Origin: Agapanthus africanus
Lineage: Eukaryota; Streptophyta; Magnoliopsida; Asparagales; Amaryllidaceae
Direction of reading: 5' to 3'
Length of the DNA: 64,000 nt
Assembly (NCBI GenBank): GCA_030015575.1
Contig: CM057349.1
Coordinates: 259,651,077-259,715,076, forward strand
Both the position numbers and the translations under genes were made by a program. Shown here one piece after another: positions 31,474 to 44,603 of this stretch. Within the stretch, counting starts at the first letter, position 1. The number at the start of each line of letters is the position of its first letter. The notes below the pieces were generated by a model that worked only from the letters and a program-made list of their open reading frames with translations, was not told the DNA's origin and did no database searches.

Positions 31474-34244
31474 CTAGGGCCATCTGATAGCAGTGGTTAT
31501 AGTATCTCATACTCAACCATCCCATAAAAGTCTCTCTCTGGGAACAGGCCTTTGTGAGTGGATCCGCTGTGTTGTCCTCTGAGTCTACTCTCCAAACCTC
31601 GATCACCCTGGAGATCAATCATCTCCTTGATCAAGTGATACTGCCTTAGAATATGTCTGGATCACTGATGGGACCGACGTTCCTTGGCATAAGCCACAAC
31701 TCCATTGTCTCACAATGGTAGGAACGTAGTTCATCTCATGAACCAATATACACCCAAACAGCCTCTTTGGTAGCATCTTAAGTAGCGATGTATCCAGCCT
31801 TTATCGTCTAGTATGTCACGGTATCTAGCTTGGAACTCTTCCAATATACCGTCCCTTTACTGAGGGTAAAGACAATGCCTGCGACTGACATTCAGTCGTC
31901 TTTATCACCCTGGAACCTTTCCAGTGATTCTCCCAGGATCGGTTGATACCATCTCACTACAACTAGTGAGAATCCTAACATCCAATTAGATCTATCGCAT
32001 AGATCCAAAATCCAGGATTTAGGAGGTATCATTTTGATCCTACACGGAGAATCTTTGTGATAAACGGAGATCGATCGAGCGTAGCATAAGAAACTCCTTT
32101 CTTATCAAGAGTATGTCATCCATGTACTCTACGAGGATCATCACCATACTCCCTACTACCTTTTTGTATATACAAGGTTCATCTACCATTTTGATGATGT
32201 CAAACTCTTTGACCGCTTCATCAAAACAGATGTTCCAACTCCGCGATGCCTGCTTTATCAGATAAAACATCTTGCACACGTTTCCGCTGCTCCCACTGTT
32301 TACGAAGCCCTCTGGCTGTGTACTTACAGACGCACTCTTCTAAATCATCATTTAGAAAAGCAGTCATGGCACCCAACCGCCAGATATCGTAGTCATGGTA
32401 TGTAGCCGTGGCAAGTAGGATCTGGATGGACTTAAGCATAGCCACTGGAAAAGGTTTCATCATTATCCACGCCTGGTCAATGAAGAAAACCTTTAACAAG
32501 TCTAGCTTTGAAAGTCTCAACTTTTCCATCTACACCAAGTAATCTTCTCAAGATATACTTGCTCCTGATGGGGATTTAACCTTTCAGATATAGCAACCAA
32601 AGTCCATACTTTGTTGGTGTATAAGGATTCCATCTCAGATCGATAAACATCCAGCCATTCTTACAGAGTCTTACTCTCGATGGCCAGCTCGAAACTAGTT
32701 GGGTCATCATCTCATGATGCAATCCTCGCTCCCACTGTCATAGAGAAACCGAAGTATCTCTCAGGTGGGTGAGGAACCCTACTAGATCGGCGGAGAGGCT
32801 GAGGTTCGTTGGAATCTACTGAATCCTTTGGTTCTATCAAATCATCAGCTGTAGTTTGTATAGCTGGAACCTTTCCAGTTGTACATAACTGACCTTGCCT
32901 CGAGCTTGTCCGGATTATGCTTTTAGACATAGGCCGGACAACCCCAAATCTTAACTAGCTTAAGACATGGGCTCTTCCCTTTCCATATCATATATGAAGT
33001 GGTAGGCAACTGATTTGATTAGAACCCTATTCAATAGGTATGCAGCTTCTCAAGTGCATAACACCCAAAAGGAAATAGGTAGCTCAGTATTACTCATCAT
33101 AGAGCACACCTTATCACATAGGGTGTAATTGCTCCACCCCGATATACCAACGTGCTATGGTGTATTCGGAGGAGTAATGCTGAGAGAGAATCTCATTCTC
33201 CTTTAGAAAGGTCCAGGAATTCCGTACTCAAGTATTCTCCTCCTTGATCTCATCAAAGGACATAATACTTATACCCGTGTTTTGGTTCTCTACTTCTAAC
33301 TTATATTCTGTGAATATCTCAAAAGGTTCGGACTTGTGTATCAACAGGAACATAGGTCTGAATCTCGAAAGATCATCAAAGAATGTAATGAAGTATAAAG
33401 AACCGGTCTTGGCAAGTGTAGACAGGGGACCTACATACATCAACATGTATCATCCCAAGAGTTTACTAACTCTTTCTCTGCTTCCAGTAAACAGAGCTAT
33501 GGTCATTGTATCTTTGTGACATGACTGGCAAGTTTCATAAGATGTAAATTCAAACTGATTTAAATATGCATCTTTATGAAACTCTAGCTAGTCGGGTCGC
33601 ATTGATATGACCTAATCTACAATACCTCAAGAAGAATTCGTTCATTTCTGAACTCTTCCTCTTTTGTGTGTTCCGTATACTAAGAACTGTAGTTTGATTT
33701 AGAACATCAACGCTTTTAGATAACGTGCCTGAACCGATCAACTTTTGATATAGGAAATGTTCAAAACATTATCCAACAATACAAAATTTTACCGTTTCTT
33801 TACTAATAAAGAGACAGATATGATTTTGTATATCAGGTTCGGTATCTAATAACATTCGTTCAGAATCAATGTATTCATAATACAGGGTGACAGTGACCAA
33901 CAGACTTGGCTGCAACACTTGCCCCGTTTTCTGCCTCATGAAACTTATCACCCGTTCTCAGTTTTCTACCTTTCTGTAGCCCTATGTAACAGATTACATA
34001 TCTGGGATCCTGATCTGGTATCACATACCCAGGACGTATAGAATACTGAGAAACAATTCTTGTAATGAACACACCCGAAGATGATGCATCAACATGCACT
34101 CTCTTCGTTTGGGCGGCACGGGAAATCTGGTATTCCCCAATTTCCTGCTCTGTCTTATAACAATTATAAGTTGGAGCGGGACCAACGTTCCCCAACTCAG
34201 TATAACAAGCGAGTTCGGTCAATATTCCGTATTATTATCTTGAT
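31474..34244 (-). pseudogene. Gag-less, decayed copia pol of element B
   Basis: Sense order from the right: a short piece after the splice-like AG, zinc-knuckle remnant without Cys/His, protease remnant, integrase remnant (near 33230-33450, PLSTLAKTGSLYFITFFDDLSRF), RT (32040-32530; EYMDDILLI keeps the two Asp) and RNase H remnants (31500-31900). B keeps part of the RT stretch missing from A and D (FPVAMLKSIQILLATATYHD), so it is not a direct copy of either. Frameshifts shared with A and D include the one just before the QASRSWN motif. Confidence 0.85.
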
Positions 34245-34707
34245 TAAGGCGTGATATGGTCGCTACCTGGAGAGAGAGAGAAGAAAACACTCAGCGTGCG
34301 CTCTGTCAAGAATAGATTGGTTATTATTTTATCTAATCAGGATGGTTCCTACTGCTTTTTATCAAATCTTCCTTCAAACCCTAAAAGGAAAGACTAGCCG
34401 GGATTAATTACATACTACAAGTTCGCTAATCTTTCAGCCAGGCCAGTGTCGGTACTTTGAGGGAGGTCCCCCGTGCTTTCGCACGAACCTCATTAATGTA
34501 AATCTCGTTTTCCCAGAGGCGTAACCCCGTTGACACCTTTCTAGACACCTACTTGATCGGCTAATTGTAATGTATAAAACTCTCCCAGGAGTAACACTTA
34601 CTCGCAGCGGGTATCGGGATCCAACTATCTCATAGAAGGTATGCAATCTCATTGCAAATTTCAACACTTGAAATTCCCGATAATGTTTTGCCCCTAGCGT
34701 CCTATGA

Positions 34708-34906
34708 CCTTGACAGAGGTCAACAAACCATAGGCTGCTAGTCAAGTTCAACCCGTCATTTCCTGATTGAAGTAAACCCACCCGCACGACCCTTGACAGA
34801 GGTCAACAAGGTCGCACGACTACCCTAAATCAATCACATCATATGCTTACGCAGATAAGCACTAATCAGCTACCGCACACTACGCCTTGACAGAGGTCAA
34901 CAAACG
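34708..34906 (-). repeat. Three spaced motifs, B variant
   Basis: CCTTGACAGAGGTCAACAA at 34708, 34791 and 34885 (spacing 83 and 94), identical in all three. The first is framed by CCTATG/CATAGG and the second by CGACC/GGTCG. Confidence 0.88.
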
Positions 34907-37167
34907 CAGCACGAATACTAACTAGTACTTATCTGAAATGACGGAGGGCTACGACAGGTTTTTCTGAAAACCTATTGCGTAATGAACTTGATATCGTTGT
35001 AGAATCAAATGAATTTTAAAATGGAGTGCTTTTGAGGCTTTTCTAGTTTTGCTAAAGGAGTCACTCCCGGTGAAGGGATCGTCGGTCCTTTCCTCGTCGA
35101 ATGAGGTGCGGGATATATCATATATATCGCTGTGCAAAGCAAAAAAACTTAAAAGCTATCAAAAGACAAACCGAGTGTGTAGCATCTGCCAGTTATTGCT
35201 AAAGGAGTCACTCCCGGTGAAGGGATCTCGGTCCTTTCCTCATCGAATAAGGTGCAGGATATATCTCATATACCTCTGTGCAAAGCAAGAACTGTAGCTA
35301 CCTGTTTTATTTTGAAATTCGATTCTACAACATCTTAGGTTTCTTTTATTTCATTAATCTCATTAATGAAGTCCCATCATTTAAATACCTAAACATCACA
35401 GATAAATACGACGTACACTTATGCCATCCACATTCGCCTCGATGTCCCCTCGTGCACCGTTAGGTTAGGTAACTAACGGCAGAGCAGGGCAGGGCTAGCG
35501 CGGGTGTAAAACATAAGTAACGTCTATATAATATATCATATATACTATATACTGTATCTATCATAGAACATCACATGATCACATCACAGATATCGCAGCA
35601 GAAGAATCATATGAAATATTGGATATACTAGGACGTCCGTGTTTTCAATACGAGCCAGTATAAAACACGGATTCCACGGTCATGATGAATAGCCAAACCC
35701 ACACCCCTAGACCCCTACGAGAGCGGCAAGCAACCCTACCAATTCTGGAGTTAGGAGACCCGGACTCGACTCCTCGAGTTGGTCTCCTACTGGACTCCAG
35801 AACCCGGTTACTTGTGCCCTCCTCCTTGGGTCTATCCTAGTGCGGAAAAGTAAATAATATACAAACGGTGATAACTTCCGCAACCTGGAAGTGCCCCAAT
35901 AAAAGAATATTACATACAAGTTTTTACATGAATGAAAATGAAAAACACTCATCTCACATAAAAACCCCCGGCTATTCAAACACGACGATCTAATATAACA
36001 TATCCAGCAACACATAACATCACATGTCATCAACGTAAGTAAATATGCGCATCCCAATTGTCGTTGACATATAGCAACGAAACCGGCGATATCACATATT
36101 ACACTTACGGTCACAGAAAAGAAAGTGTAAAACTACAACAGTTGGAATCCGCAACCACCTCAGACATCGCATGCCTGACCAAATGAATTACTTAGACATC
36201 GCATGCCTAACAATTATAAACCCCGCATTTTAGTCTCATTATCGAAAACACTTTTCAATATCAAGTCGGGAAATTCAACAAGATTCCCGAAAAACTGATC
36301 GAATACTCGTCGCAAACTTCAGTAAGCGGCAGCACCCCTGATACCGTCGACGAAGTGCACCAAGGCGGAACACCGCTACCACTAGCACCCGAACGGATGC
36401 TTTCGGCGACGGGGTTCTCCTACAGTCACTTGGTCGGGGCTATGGGGTGAGGCTGTCTATTAAGTTTATCCGGCGAGTAACCGCGTACGCTACGTGATTG
36501 CGACGGACTTTTGATCACATCAAAATTCCGTGGCAACCGATCAATCGAGACTAAAGTGCTATGTTTATAACATTCATTCAGTTATCTCATAACTTTTTGT
36601 GAATTCCAATTATTGTATCCCATTCCAGATAAACAGAAAATGTTAAACTTTCCGATCGAACAATCGAACACCCAAGTTTTCCCGATACAGATCAACACAT
36701 GAAACAAGTCTAACAACATTCCGTTCGTGCCTCAGTACCAACGGTCCAGCCGTAGAAGGGTCAAGCCAACGCCTCACATGTGGCACGCCGTACTGCCCCA
36801 AACCCGAAGGTTCAAAGGGCAGTTCAAGACGGTCACATAATCGAGTTAAGGTTTGTTGTCTTCTAGAGGGACCATCGCGTTACTTGCACTACTTAGAACA
36901 TCGTTAAACTACGGAAAAATCCAACACTTGGAAATTTCCCAACAGGGGAAAAATTGGGTATTTATATCCGGTCGAACTTTTTAACATATTCTAAAAATTT
37001 ATCCTGAAAGCCAAATAGACAAAATTTGATACCCCGATCGAAACACCGAATCCCCAAAACAACTGCAGAAAATTCAACTCTTGAATAATATTTAAAAATA
37101 CCCAGAGAACTCAGCACAGCAAACTAATAATTACTGTGCAAATTTTGGTCAACGATGCAACAGTGTT

Positions 37168-37214
37168 GCCGCGGAACCGCCCCGCCACGTGGGCTAAGGC
37201 CGCGGTTCCGCGGC
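37168..37214 (-). repeat. Paired CCGCGG palindromes in leader of B
   Basis: GCCGCGGAACCGC and its exact reverse complement within GGCCGCGGTTCCGCGGC form a 13-bp stem round a 21-nt loop that contains CCACGTGG. Confidence 0.85.
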
Positions 37215-37400
37215 TGTTTGATGGAATTACGACCAAAATTTTTCACCGTAATTCTTAGAAAACCCTGCTTATTTTTCTGCATATTTTTAATTTGGAAAAA
37301 TCCCAATTTTTGGAAAAAGGACAGAGAGCATTTTGGGTTTGGGTTTTCGGGTTCGTTCGGGTTTCAAAATCCGTCTAGACTTCGCCTAAGGCTCTAGCTA

Positions 37401-37413
37401 GGCTCTGATACCA
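37401..37413 (-). other. Primer-binding site of element B
   Basis: The sense strand TGGTATCAGAGCC lies one base inside the 5' LTR. Confidence 0.93.
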
Positions 37414-37414
37414 C

Positions 37415-39622
37415 TGTAGGGTTCCTAGGCACCCTATGGAGGTCTCGCAAGGCATCGAACATGCCAATATAAAAATTTACGGGTGCCGAGAGACCCGACT
37501 ACGGATCGTTTGCTAGAAAACTAGGCGAAAACAAAACTAGTTAACACTTAACTAATGGGAAAACGGAAATACAACCTTTGTAGATCCGGTCCTCCACCTC
37601 CACGGCTCCGAGATGAGGTCCTCTCCGCTGTCCAAAAAGAATCCGGGCTCTAGCGTCGACTTCATCGGAGAATAAGCGAGCTAGGTCGTCGATGTCCATG
37701 CCGAAGATGATCTACGTCGAGGCATCGCTAAATCAAGCTCCACCTTCACCAAGTCTTGAAAACTTGTGAAGGAAACACACTCTACTACTTGGCAAGAGGT
37801 AGAGGATGATGAAATAGGAAGTGGGTAGACTTTAGAATTGGATTTCTCACTTGTTTCATCAATCCACCATTGATGAAGAAAGCTTTTCTTCTTTGAAGAA
37901 GATGAAGAAGAAGAAGCTAATTGTTATGATTAGTTAATTAAAAAGAAAAGAATAATCCAATCTTTATCATAACATGACCATGGTTATGTGTAGAGACTAA
38001 ACCCAAGCTAAGTGAATGGTTAGGTTAGGAATGAAGACAAAAATGGTGACTAAGTCAAAGTATTCATGAAGCTTCATGAATGAACAAAAGAATGCCACCA
38101 TTTTTCTTTTCTTTTCCTTAAATGAATAATGAATATAAATAAATGAATAAGTATATAAAACCCTAACCATTCATATAACTATGGTTTAATCTTTACACAA
38201 GCACAAGTCAACATGTATCATCAAACATGATACAATGTATATGCACAAAAGTATATCACATATACAACTTGCACATCGAGTGAGAAAATCCATATAAAGT
38301 GAACCTATACTAGCTAATGCAAAGTAATATATCAAATATATAATTATGCATTAAATCATTAAATCAACACTTGATTTAATGATCCGGTCATGTCGCACAT
38401 AACCGACTGGTATCATCAGTAACAACTTATCGAATCAACACTTGATCCGATAACCCGGCTATATCGCATATAACCGATCAATGTCACATCGCGAGAATCG
38501 AATACAGTATCACATACCGTATTATTCTCGGTCCCGCACATATCTCATATGCGCTCCTATTTCGTTTCGCTTGAGCCAGGAAACCTCTGTGTAGGACTCT
38601 AAAGACTCGTCAATACGCCGGTAGCAGATGATGATCATATCAAACACCCACAAGCCGCAAGCGGTCTGCTAAACGTAACGTCCACCCGGGTATTGAGCGA
38701 TCTGAAGATCGACGAGCAAGCCCGCTCACACTCCAGTGAATCTAACCAGTAACACTACCGTACAGTCCGGTCTGATCGTCTGATATGTCGCATATCTCGC
38801 CTAGGGGTGGTAAACGTCATACCCCAATAGCTCAATAAGTCGTGTCGATATGAGGTCTATAACAATTCGAGAAACTACTGGTAACACTTACCAGTAAATC
38901 TCAGCAACCCTGGCCAGGGATTTCCTGTTATAGCCAATCGAACACAGCACAACATCAACTCCCTATATCGGGAGAGACGAATCCCCTCCTATCGCTCATT
39001 GCCTCCATGTGACTCGGGACTGTACCCAAAAACCACCGTTTTGCACGCCCTCTTGGACGTGGTAAGATGGAAATCAAAGCACAGTGGGAACCACACAAGA
39101 CTCTATGACGATCTCGGGTCAACAGACTACTCTGTACCAGTGTCACCAGAGAACTGCCATCTGACGTGAGGTATAATACCATCTGGGAGTTCTCGGCGAG
39201 TCCGTCCAGTGTACCCAGTCTCTACTGAGAACCCGTATATCATCTCTGATGTCAAACACCAATGGATATGGGATCATCCATCGCCCATCTGTATAGGTCG
39301 AGAAGGTATACGCTAGTCTACTCTGGTATATCGATTCCCCGTCTCGATACACCCACGACTAGGGACTTTGAAGGATGTACTTATGGACTACCATGTCCCC
39401 ACTAGTATGATCCGCATCATAGTCCAGGTAGTCAAGTACAGATCCTAAGGGCTTTACCAACATGTAACAGAGAGACTATCAGTGTACACGTTAAGGTAAA
39501 GAGTAACCAGATAGCATACTATCATGTCGAGCAAGAAAGTCTTCCCTATATATGTCCCAGCATCCACTACAATATACATCCAATGTACAGTAATGGCCTC
39601 TAGGGCATACATATAACTAACA
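37415..39622 (-). repeat. 5' LTR of element B
   Basis: 2208 bp from TGTAGGGTTCC to AACTAACA, about 99.3 percent identical to 29252-31459 by eye count. Confidence 0.93.
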
Positions 39623-39686
39623 TAAACGTAACGGCCGCCCAGGTTTATAAAACCATGGTTGCATTATTCATCATATTTGATCCTTC
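39623..39686. repeat. Right target duplication of B, end of the split palindrome, and LTR scrap
   Basis: TAAAC (39623-39627) is followed by the last 17 nt of the palindrome arm (to 39644). Then comes ttataaaaccatggttgcat (39645 on), which repeats the LTR phrase at 28822-28856 and leads into the copia fragment C. Confidence 0.8.
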
Positions 39687-42590
39687 TCACGTACTTGAGA
39701 ATGTTCTTTACTACTATCCAGTTCTTCTCCCCTAGGTTTTACTGATACCGGCTTCCAACGCTCAATGCATAGGCTACATCTGGGCTGGTACACAACATCG
39801 CATACATTATAGAGCCTACCGCAGAAGCGTAAGGTATAGATGACATGCGAGCCCTTTCCAAATCAGTCTTTGGAGACATCTCTTTGGAGAGGGTGATTCC
39901 GTGACAAGCCGGTAGATTACCGCGCTTTGAATCTTCCATACTGAATCTTTTCAGTATGGTGTCGATGTATCTTGACTGTGAAAGTCCAACTATCCGTTTA
40001 AATCTATCATGATAGATCTGGATCCCCAGAATGTAGGAGGCATCACCCATGTCCTTCATGGAGAACCTCCGTGATAAGAATCCTTTGACTGATTGTAGCA
40101 TAGGAATATCATTTCCTATCAAGAGAATGTCATCCATGTACAAGACGAGGAATACCACAGTTCTCCCTACAATCTTACTATAATGCATGGTTCATCTGGA
40201 TTTTTGATAAAGTCGAATTCTTTGACCGTCTTATCAAAACAGATGTTCCAAGTCCGCGATGCCTGCTTTAGTCCATAAATGGACTTAAGAAACTCGTACA
40301 CTTTACCGCTGCTCCCACTCTGAATGAAACCCTCTGGCTGATCATATAGACGCACTCTTCTAAATTTCCATTTAGAAAAGCGGTATTTACGTCCATCTGC
40401 CAAATCTCATAATCGTGGAAGGCAGCAATGGCAAGAAGGATCCAAATGGATTTGATCATAGCCACTGGAGAAAAGGTTTCATCATAGTCCAAACCAGGTC
40501 TTTGACGAAAACCCTTTGTAACAAGTCTAGCCTTATAGGTTTCAACCTGTCCATCTACACCAATCTTCTTTCTGAAGATCAATTTGCAGCCTATGGGTTT
40601 TACCCCTTCTGGAGCAATGTCCAAAGTCCGTACTTTGTTGGTGTACATGGACTCTATCTCGATCCGCATTGCATCCAGCCATTTTACCGAGTCGCCACTC
40701 TGAATGGCTTGCTGGAAGCTAGTAGGCTCATCATTGTCAATGATGCAATCCTCTCGATCCCTGTCTATGAGAAAACCGTAGTATCTCTCGGGCGGATGAG
40801 ACTGCTTGCTAGTTCTGAGGAGTGGCGTGGGGATGTCCGGTTCTTATGAAATCTTTGGTTCTATCAAGCTTTCAGTAATAGCTTGTGGTTCTGGAATTTC
40901 TTCCAGTTCTATTGCGCTGCCACTTATCTGATTTTCTAAAATTTCAGTTTCCAAGAAGCGGGCATGACGAGAAACAAAGACCTTTTCCTCCTCTGCGTAA
41001 TAGAAAAGATAGCCCTTGGAGTTTTTTGGGTATCCCACAAACTTACACTGTACTGAGTGTGCCTCGAGCATATCCGCATGCTGCTTTTTGACAAAAGCTG
41101 GACATCCCCATGTCTTAAAGTGTTTAAGACAGGGTTTCTTCTCACTCCACATCTGATATGGTGTGGTGGCACTTACTTAGTAGGAACCTGGTTCAAAAGA
41201 TATGCAGCTGATTCTAGTGGATAACCCCAGAATGATCGCGGCAACTCAGCCTTTCTCATCATTGAACGAACCATATCAAATAGGGTTCGGTTCTGCCTTT
41301 CCGATACACCATTGTGTTGTGGTGTGTATGGAGGAGTAAGCTGAGAGAGAATTCCATTCTCTTTTAAGTAATCCAGGAACTCGGCGCTCAAGTATTCACC
41401 ACCTCGATCAGATCTTAGTGTCTTGATACTTTTGCCTGTTTGTTTTTCCACTTCATTCTTATATTCCCGGAATTTCTCAAAGGCCTCGGATTTATGCTTC
41501 ATCAAGAAGACATGTCCGTACCTAGAGAAATCATCCGTAAAAGTAATGAAATAGGAATAACCACTTCGCGCATGCGTAGACATTGGACCACACACATTGC
41601 TGTGTATGAGGCCTAAAAGCTCGCTCGCTCTTACTCCGTGTCCAGTAAACGGAGTCTTTGTTATCTTTCCCACGAGACAAGATTGACAAGTTGCATAAGA
41701 CTGATATTTGAACGGATCCAAATATCCCTCTCTATGTAGCTTTGTCAACCGTGTTTCATTGATTTGACCCAGTCTACAATGCCATAAGAAATCTTGATTT
41801 AATTCTGGAGACTTTCTTTTAAGTGTGTTCTGGACACTGAAAACCTGAGCTTGATTTAATACGTATATACCATTATCTAATGTACCTGACCCAATCAAAA
41901 CTTGATTTAGGTGGATGTGGACCGCATCGCTTACAAATGTAAAATCATATCCTTCCTTAGAAAGTAATGATACAGATATGATATTACAAGCTAGACTAGG
42001 TACATACAAACAGTTACGTAGAATCAATATCTGCCCACTTGTCAATCCAATATGATATTCCCTTACGGATTCAGCGTCCACGCTCATTCCGTTAGCAACC
42101 CTAAGAGTCATATCACCTACCCTGATAACTCTACAGTTTCTCAAAGCCTGTAAAGAATTACAGATATGAGATCCTGATCCGGTATCTAGTACCCAGAAAG
42201 TAGAGTTATTGACATACAGTTTTCAATTACAAACACACCCGAAGTCGAAGCTACAACATGCTTTGGATCCTGGATCCAGTCTTTCAAAGCCCTGAAATCC
42301 ATCTGCCAATGTCCATTCCCGTGACAATAGGAACATCCCTCGTTCCGTACTGTTAGCCCCAAAACTTTTGCCCTTCCCTTTCCTTTTACCTTACTAACAC
42401 CGCCTATCAGCTTTGTGGAGGTTTTCTTCTTCTCACCCTTTGCTTCTGCCTTGGATCCAGAAGAGGAAGATTCCCCATTAAGCAGAGCGGGTGTCTCCCT
42501 GGTTTCCATCAGGGCGTAAGTAGAAGGTAGGGACTGTAGAATTAAGTCAGCATATGACTGGTTCTCCAACGTAGTCTCCAGGTCCGTGAG
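39687..42590 (-). pseudogene. Copia internal fragment C (E-related), no LTRs
   Basis: Minus-strand sequence closely related to E, running from late gag to RNase H in six broken frames. Seen: zinc knuckle with the last Cys lost (CSYCHGNGHWQMDF), missing residues in Gag after LPSTYA, a protease-to-integrase frame at 41173-42144 (HSNVCGP has lost the first catalytic Asp; SDRGGEY and NGVSERQN kept), the linker, and RT at 39739-40669 with YMDDILL. It begins at 39687 inside RNase H and stops at 42590 inside gag, where the LTR of F begins. At the position of the UAG in E it has CAA. Confidence 0.9.
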
Positions 42591-43044
42591 TGTTCATATC
42601 AGATTTTTGCATTTTCATACCGCCCAATTTTTATCACATTGCATATCCGTAGATACTCTTGAGCCGTGTTTGCTAGTCAATTACAGGATACAGGTTCTCG
42701 GTTCCAAAACGGTGAAATTCATGGAAAACACGACAAAATCCGGGTTCCTGCCAACCACAGATAAAACACGGTCTCCGCTCTTCATCCGTATGTTGCCAAA
42801 TACCGGTTTAGGAAGACAAAATGTCAAATCAATGTCACCTTCATGCACAAAGCACAAAGGCAACACCATACCCAAGAGATCTACGCGGAGCTCGAGGAAA
42901 TCAACCACAAAAAAGTCCACCTTTGCTTAATAGAAATTCTGGAAGAATTGGGAAAGAATTATCTGAAAATACACACACCAGACAAGAGGGGACAGGAGAA
43001 CAGGAAACGTGCACAGAAGACCTAACCCTAAGTCGACAAGAGGG

Positions 43045-43091
43045 GCGCAGATCCGCGGCCATAGGGGGCTATAGGCGGCGGATCCGCGGCC
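43045..43091 (+). repeat. Paired CCGCGG palindromes in LTR of F
   Basis: GCgcaGATCCGCGGCC, a 14-nt spacer with CCATAG and CTATAGG, then GCGGCGGATCCGCGGCC. Homologous to the second module of F at 44556-44603. Confidence 0.8.
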
Positions 43092-43180
43092 GTACAGGCA
43101 GTTCAGGCAGAGACTTTTCAGGGGCAGTTTGGTCATTTCTTCAGGGTTCTGGTGGTTGCCCTAGGGTTTCATTTCTTGGC

Positions 43181-43190
43181 CTATAAATAG
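43181..43190 (+). promoter_or_regulatory. TATA box of element F
   Basis: CTATAAATAG, a strong plant TATA consensus, lies about 140 bp before a polyadenylation-type AATAAA. This fits a U3-R layout. Confidence 0.6.
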
Positions 43191-44163
43191 CCCAGAATTT
43201 TGTGAAGAAAGGGTCAATTTTTGTATTCTCATTTTTTGCCAAGTTTTAGTCTTGTTCTTCTTCCTCTTCTCACCTCTTCTCCATTAAACTTGTAGTGAGC
43301 TTTTGAGTGAAGAGTGATGAATAAAGAAGACCTTTTTATCATGCTTGTCTCTTTCTTTTACTTGTTGTAATGTATTGTAATTTTAATTGTTAAGTAGTTG
43401 TTGTTATTTGTTCGATTGTTTCTTTCTTCTTTCTTTTTCTTTATCCTTACATACGACAATGATACTTACGCTTGATCCTCGCCAAGGTGAGGTCGCAAAT
43501 AGTTAGTCGTATTCTTCTAGTCTCCTTCTTTCTATCTTCCTCTTTTGTTTGTTTTGTTTTTCCGTATTATGAAGTGTGAGTAGTTCTATACTTGTTAGGG
43601 TAGGATAAGGGAAGTTTGAGAGAAGGAAATCTCTCTCACTCTTTCCTTGCCCAACAACTTAAATCAACTCCCGTTAATTGAACCACAATCCGCTCCTTAC
43701 GGCACCCTATCCTACATGATAGCGGTGATTCCGTAGTGAGACCGGTTGTGGTTGAATTAACCGGAGGTTATGGATAAGAGCCAAGAACGGACGGACAAGC
43801 ACCAAAAGGAAGGACTATGCGTTGGAAAGCTTAGCTTATACTCGCAAGTTCCTTCCTAGTCGTGCTAATCCCCGTTGTTGCCGATTACCGTAACACCGAT
43901 ATTAAGTGGGGCAACGAAAGATGTGGAGACTCCTAACTCAAACTAACCTAATCCTAACCTTAACAAGCTCTCTTTAAATATCAACTCAACACTTAGATAA
44001 TCCTACAAAATCTAAAAACCGGACTTAACTCGTTAAAACACTTTGAAAAAGACAACCATCTCCCTGCGGACGACCCGTACTCAACCGGCTAGCTACAAGC
44101 GAAACCGTCTTGATTGCGGTATTTAAACTAGAACTTGAACACACACGTATCCTAACAATCAAA

Positions 44164-44181
44164 TGGCGCCGTTGCCGGGGA
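44164..44181 (+). other. Primer-binding site of element F (tRNA-Asp type)
   Basis: TGGCGCCGTTGCCGGGGA, the PBS typical of Athila/Tat gypsy elements. Confidence 0.88.
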
Positions 44182-44555
44182 GACGGTAGTTTATTTCCTT
44201 GTGTAATTTCGGGTTAATTTGTAAGTATAAAAAAAAAACGAAAAAAAATATACTTTGTAAAAGAAACCATCTTGTTATTCTTGATTAGTTTTTGTGCAAG
44301 TCTGCAGGAAATACGAAGCTCAAGATCGACGCCAAAGACGTTGGAAATACGGAGTTCAAGTACAGTGCCAAAGACGTGGGAAGATAGACCCATATTTTCG
44401 CGGCTACACCGCGACGGACAAAAACGAAGCATCCGGTCTACGGTAAAAATCTGGAGTAGATACAGTGAGCAACTCAGCATTCCACACATCCAGAAAAACA
44501 GAGGACACCAAACAGAGCCCACACCAGAAAATTGATGGCCTAATACCCACTTCCT

Positions 44556-44603
44556 GCCGCGGATCCGCGGCAATAGAGGGGAATAGGCAGCGGATCCGCG
44601 GCC
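44556..44603 (+). repeat. Paired CCGCGG palindromes in leader of F
   Basis: The perfect palindrome GCCGCGGATCCGCGGC (44556-44571) and GCGGATCCGCGGCC (44590-44603), separated by an 18-nt spacer. Confidence 0.88.

Larger units (their letters stand above)
34245..37400 (-). other. Untranslated leader of element B
   Basis: About 3.1 kb. It carries the pyrimidine tract (34260-34285), a GAAA-loop hairpin (34472-34485), three CCTTGACAGAGG motifs (34708, 34791, 34885), two copies of a segment of about 146 bp with TCCCGGTGAAGGGA (35066 and 35212), a CCGTTAG/CTAACGG hairpin near 35460-35480, and paired CCGCGG palindromes (37168-37214). The frame at 35707-36114 is Cys/Tyr-rich, has no homologue I recognise and lies in leader sequence shared with A, so I do not call it. 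Confidence 0.75.
29252..39622 (-). mobile_element. Complete but non-autonomous copia element B
   Basis: A 10,371-bp minus-strand element with two 2208-bp LTRs, PBS, PPT and the exact target duplication TAAAC. Gag is deleted and pol is decayed in ways shared with A and D. The LTRs differ at about 16 positions by eye (roughly 0.7 percent) and in no indel, so the copy integrated about as recently as E although it cannot encode its own proteins. Mobilisation in trans by an E-like element is the simplest reading. Confidence 0.93.
42591..44157 (+). repeat. 5' LTR of gypsy element F (Athila/Tat type)
   Basis: From TGTTCATATC (42591) to CCTAACA (44157); an end at 44161 (AATCA) is also possible. A TATA box and an AATAAA (43320-43325) lie in the usual order, and the PBS follows within a few bases. 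It carries one paired palindrome module (43045-43091). About 1.57 kb is a normal length for this group. It interrupts copia fragment C; the other end of F is lost, so no target duplication can be tested. Confidence 0.8.

Noticed and set aside
35707-36114. 135-residue Cys/Tyr-rich open frame as a host gene
   Set aside because: It lies in the leader of B, in sequence also present in A without the frame, and has no recognisable domain.
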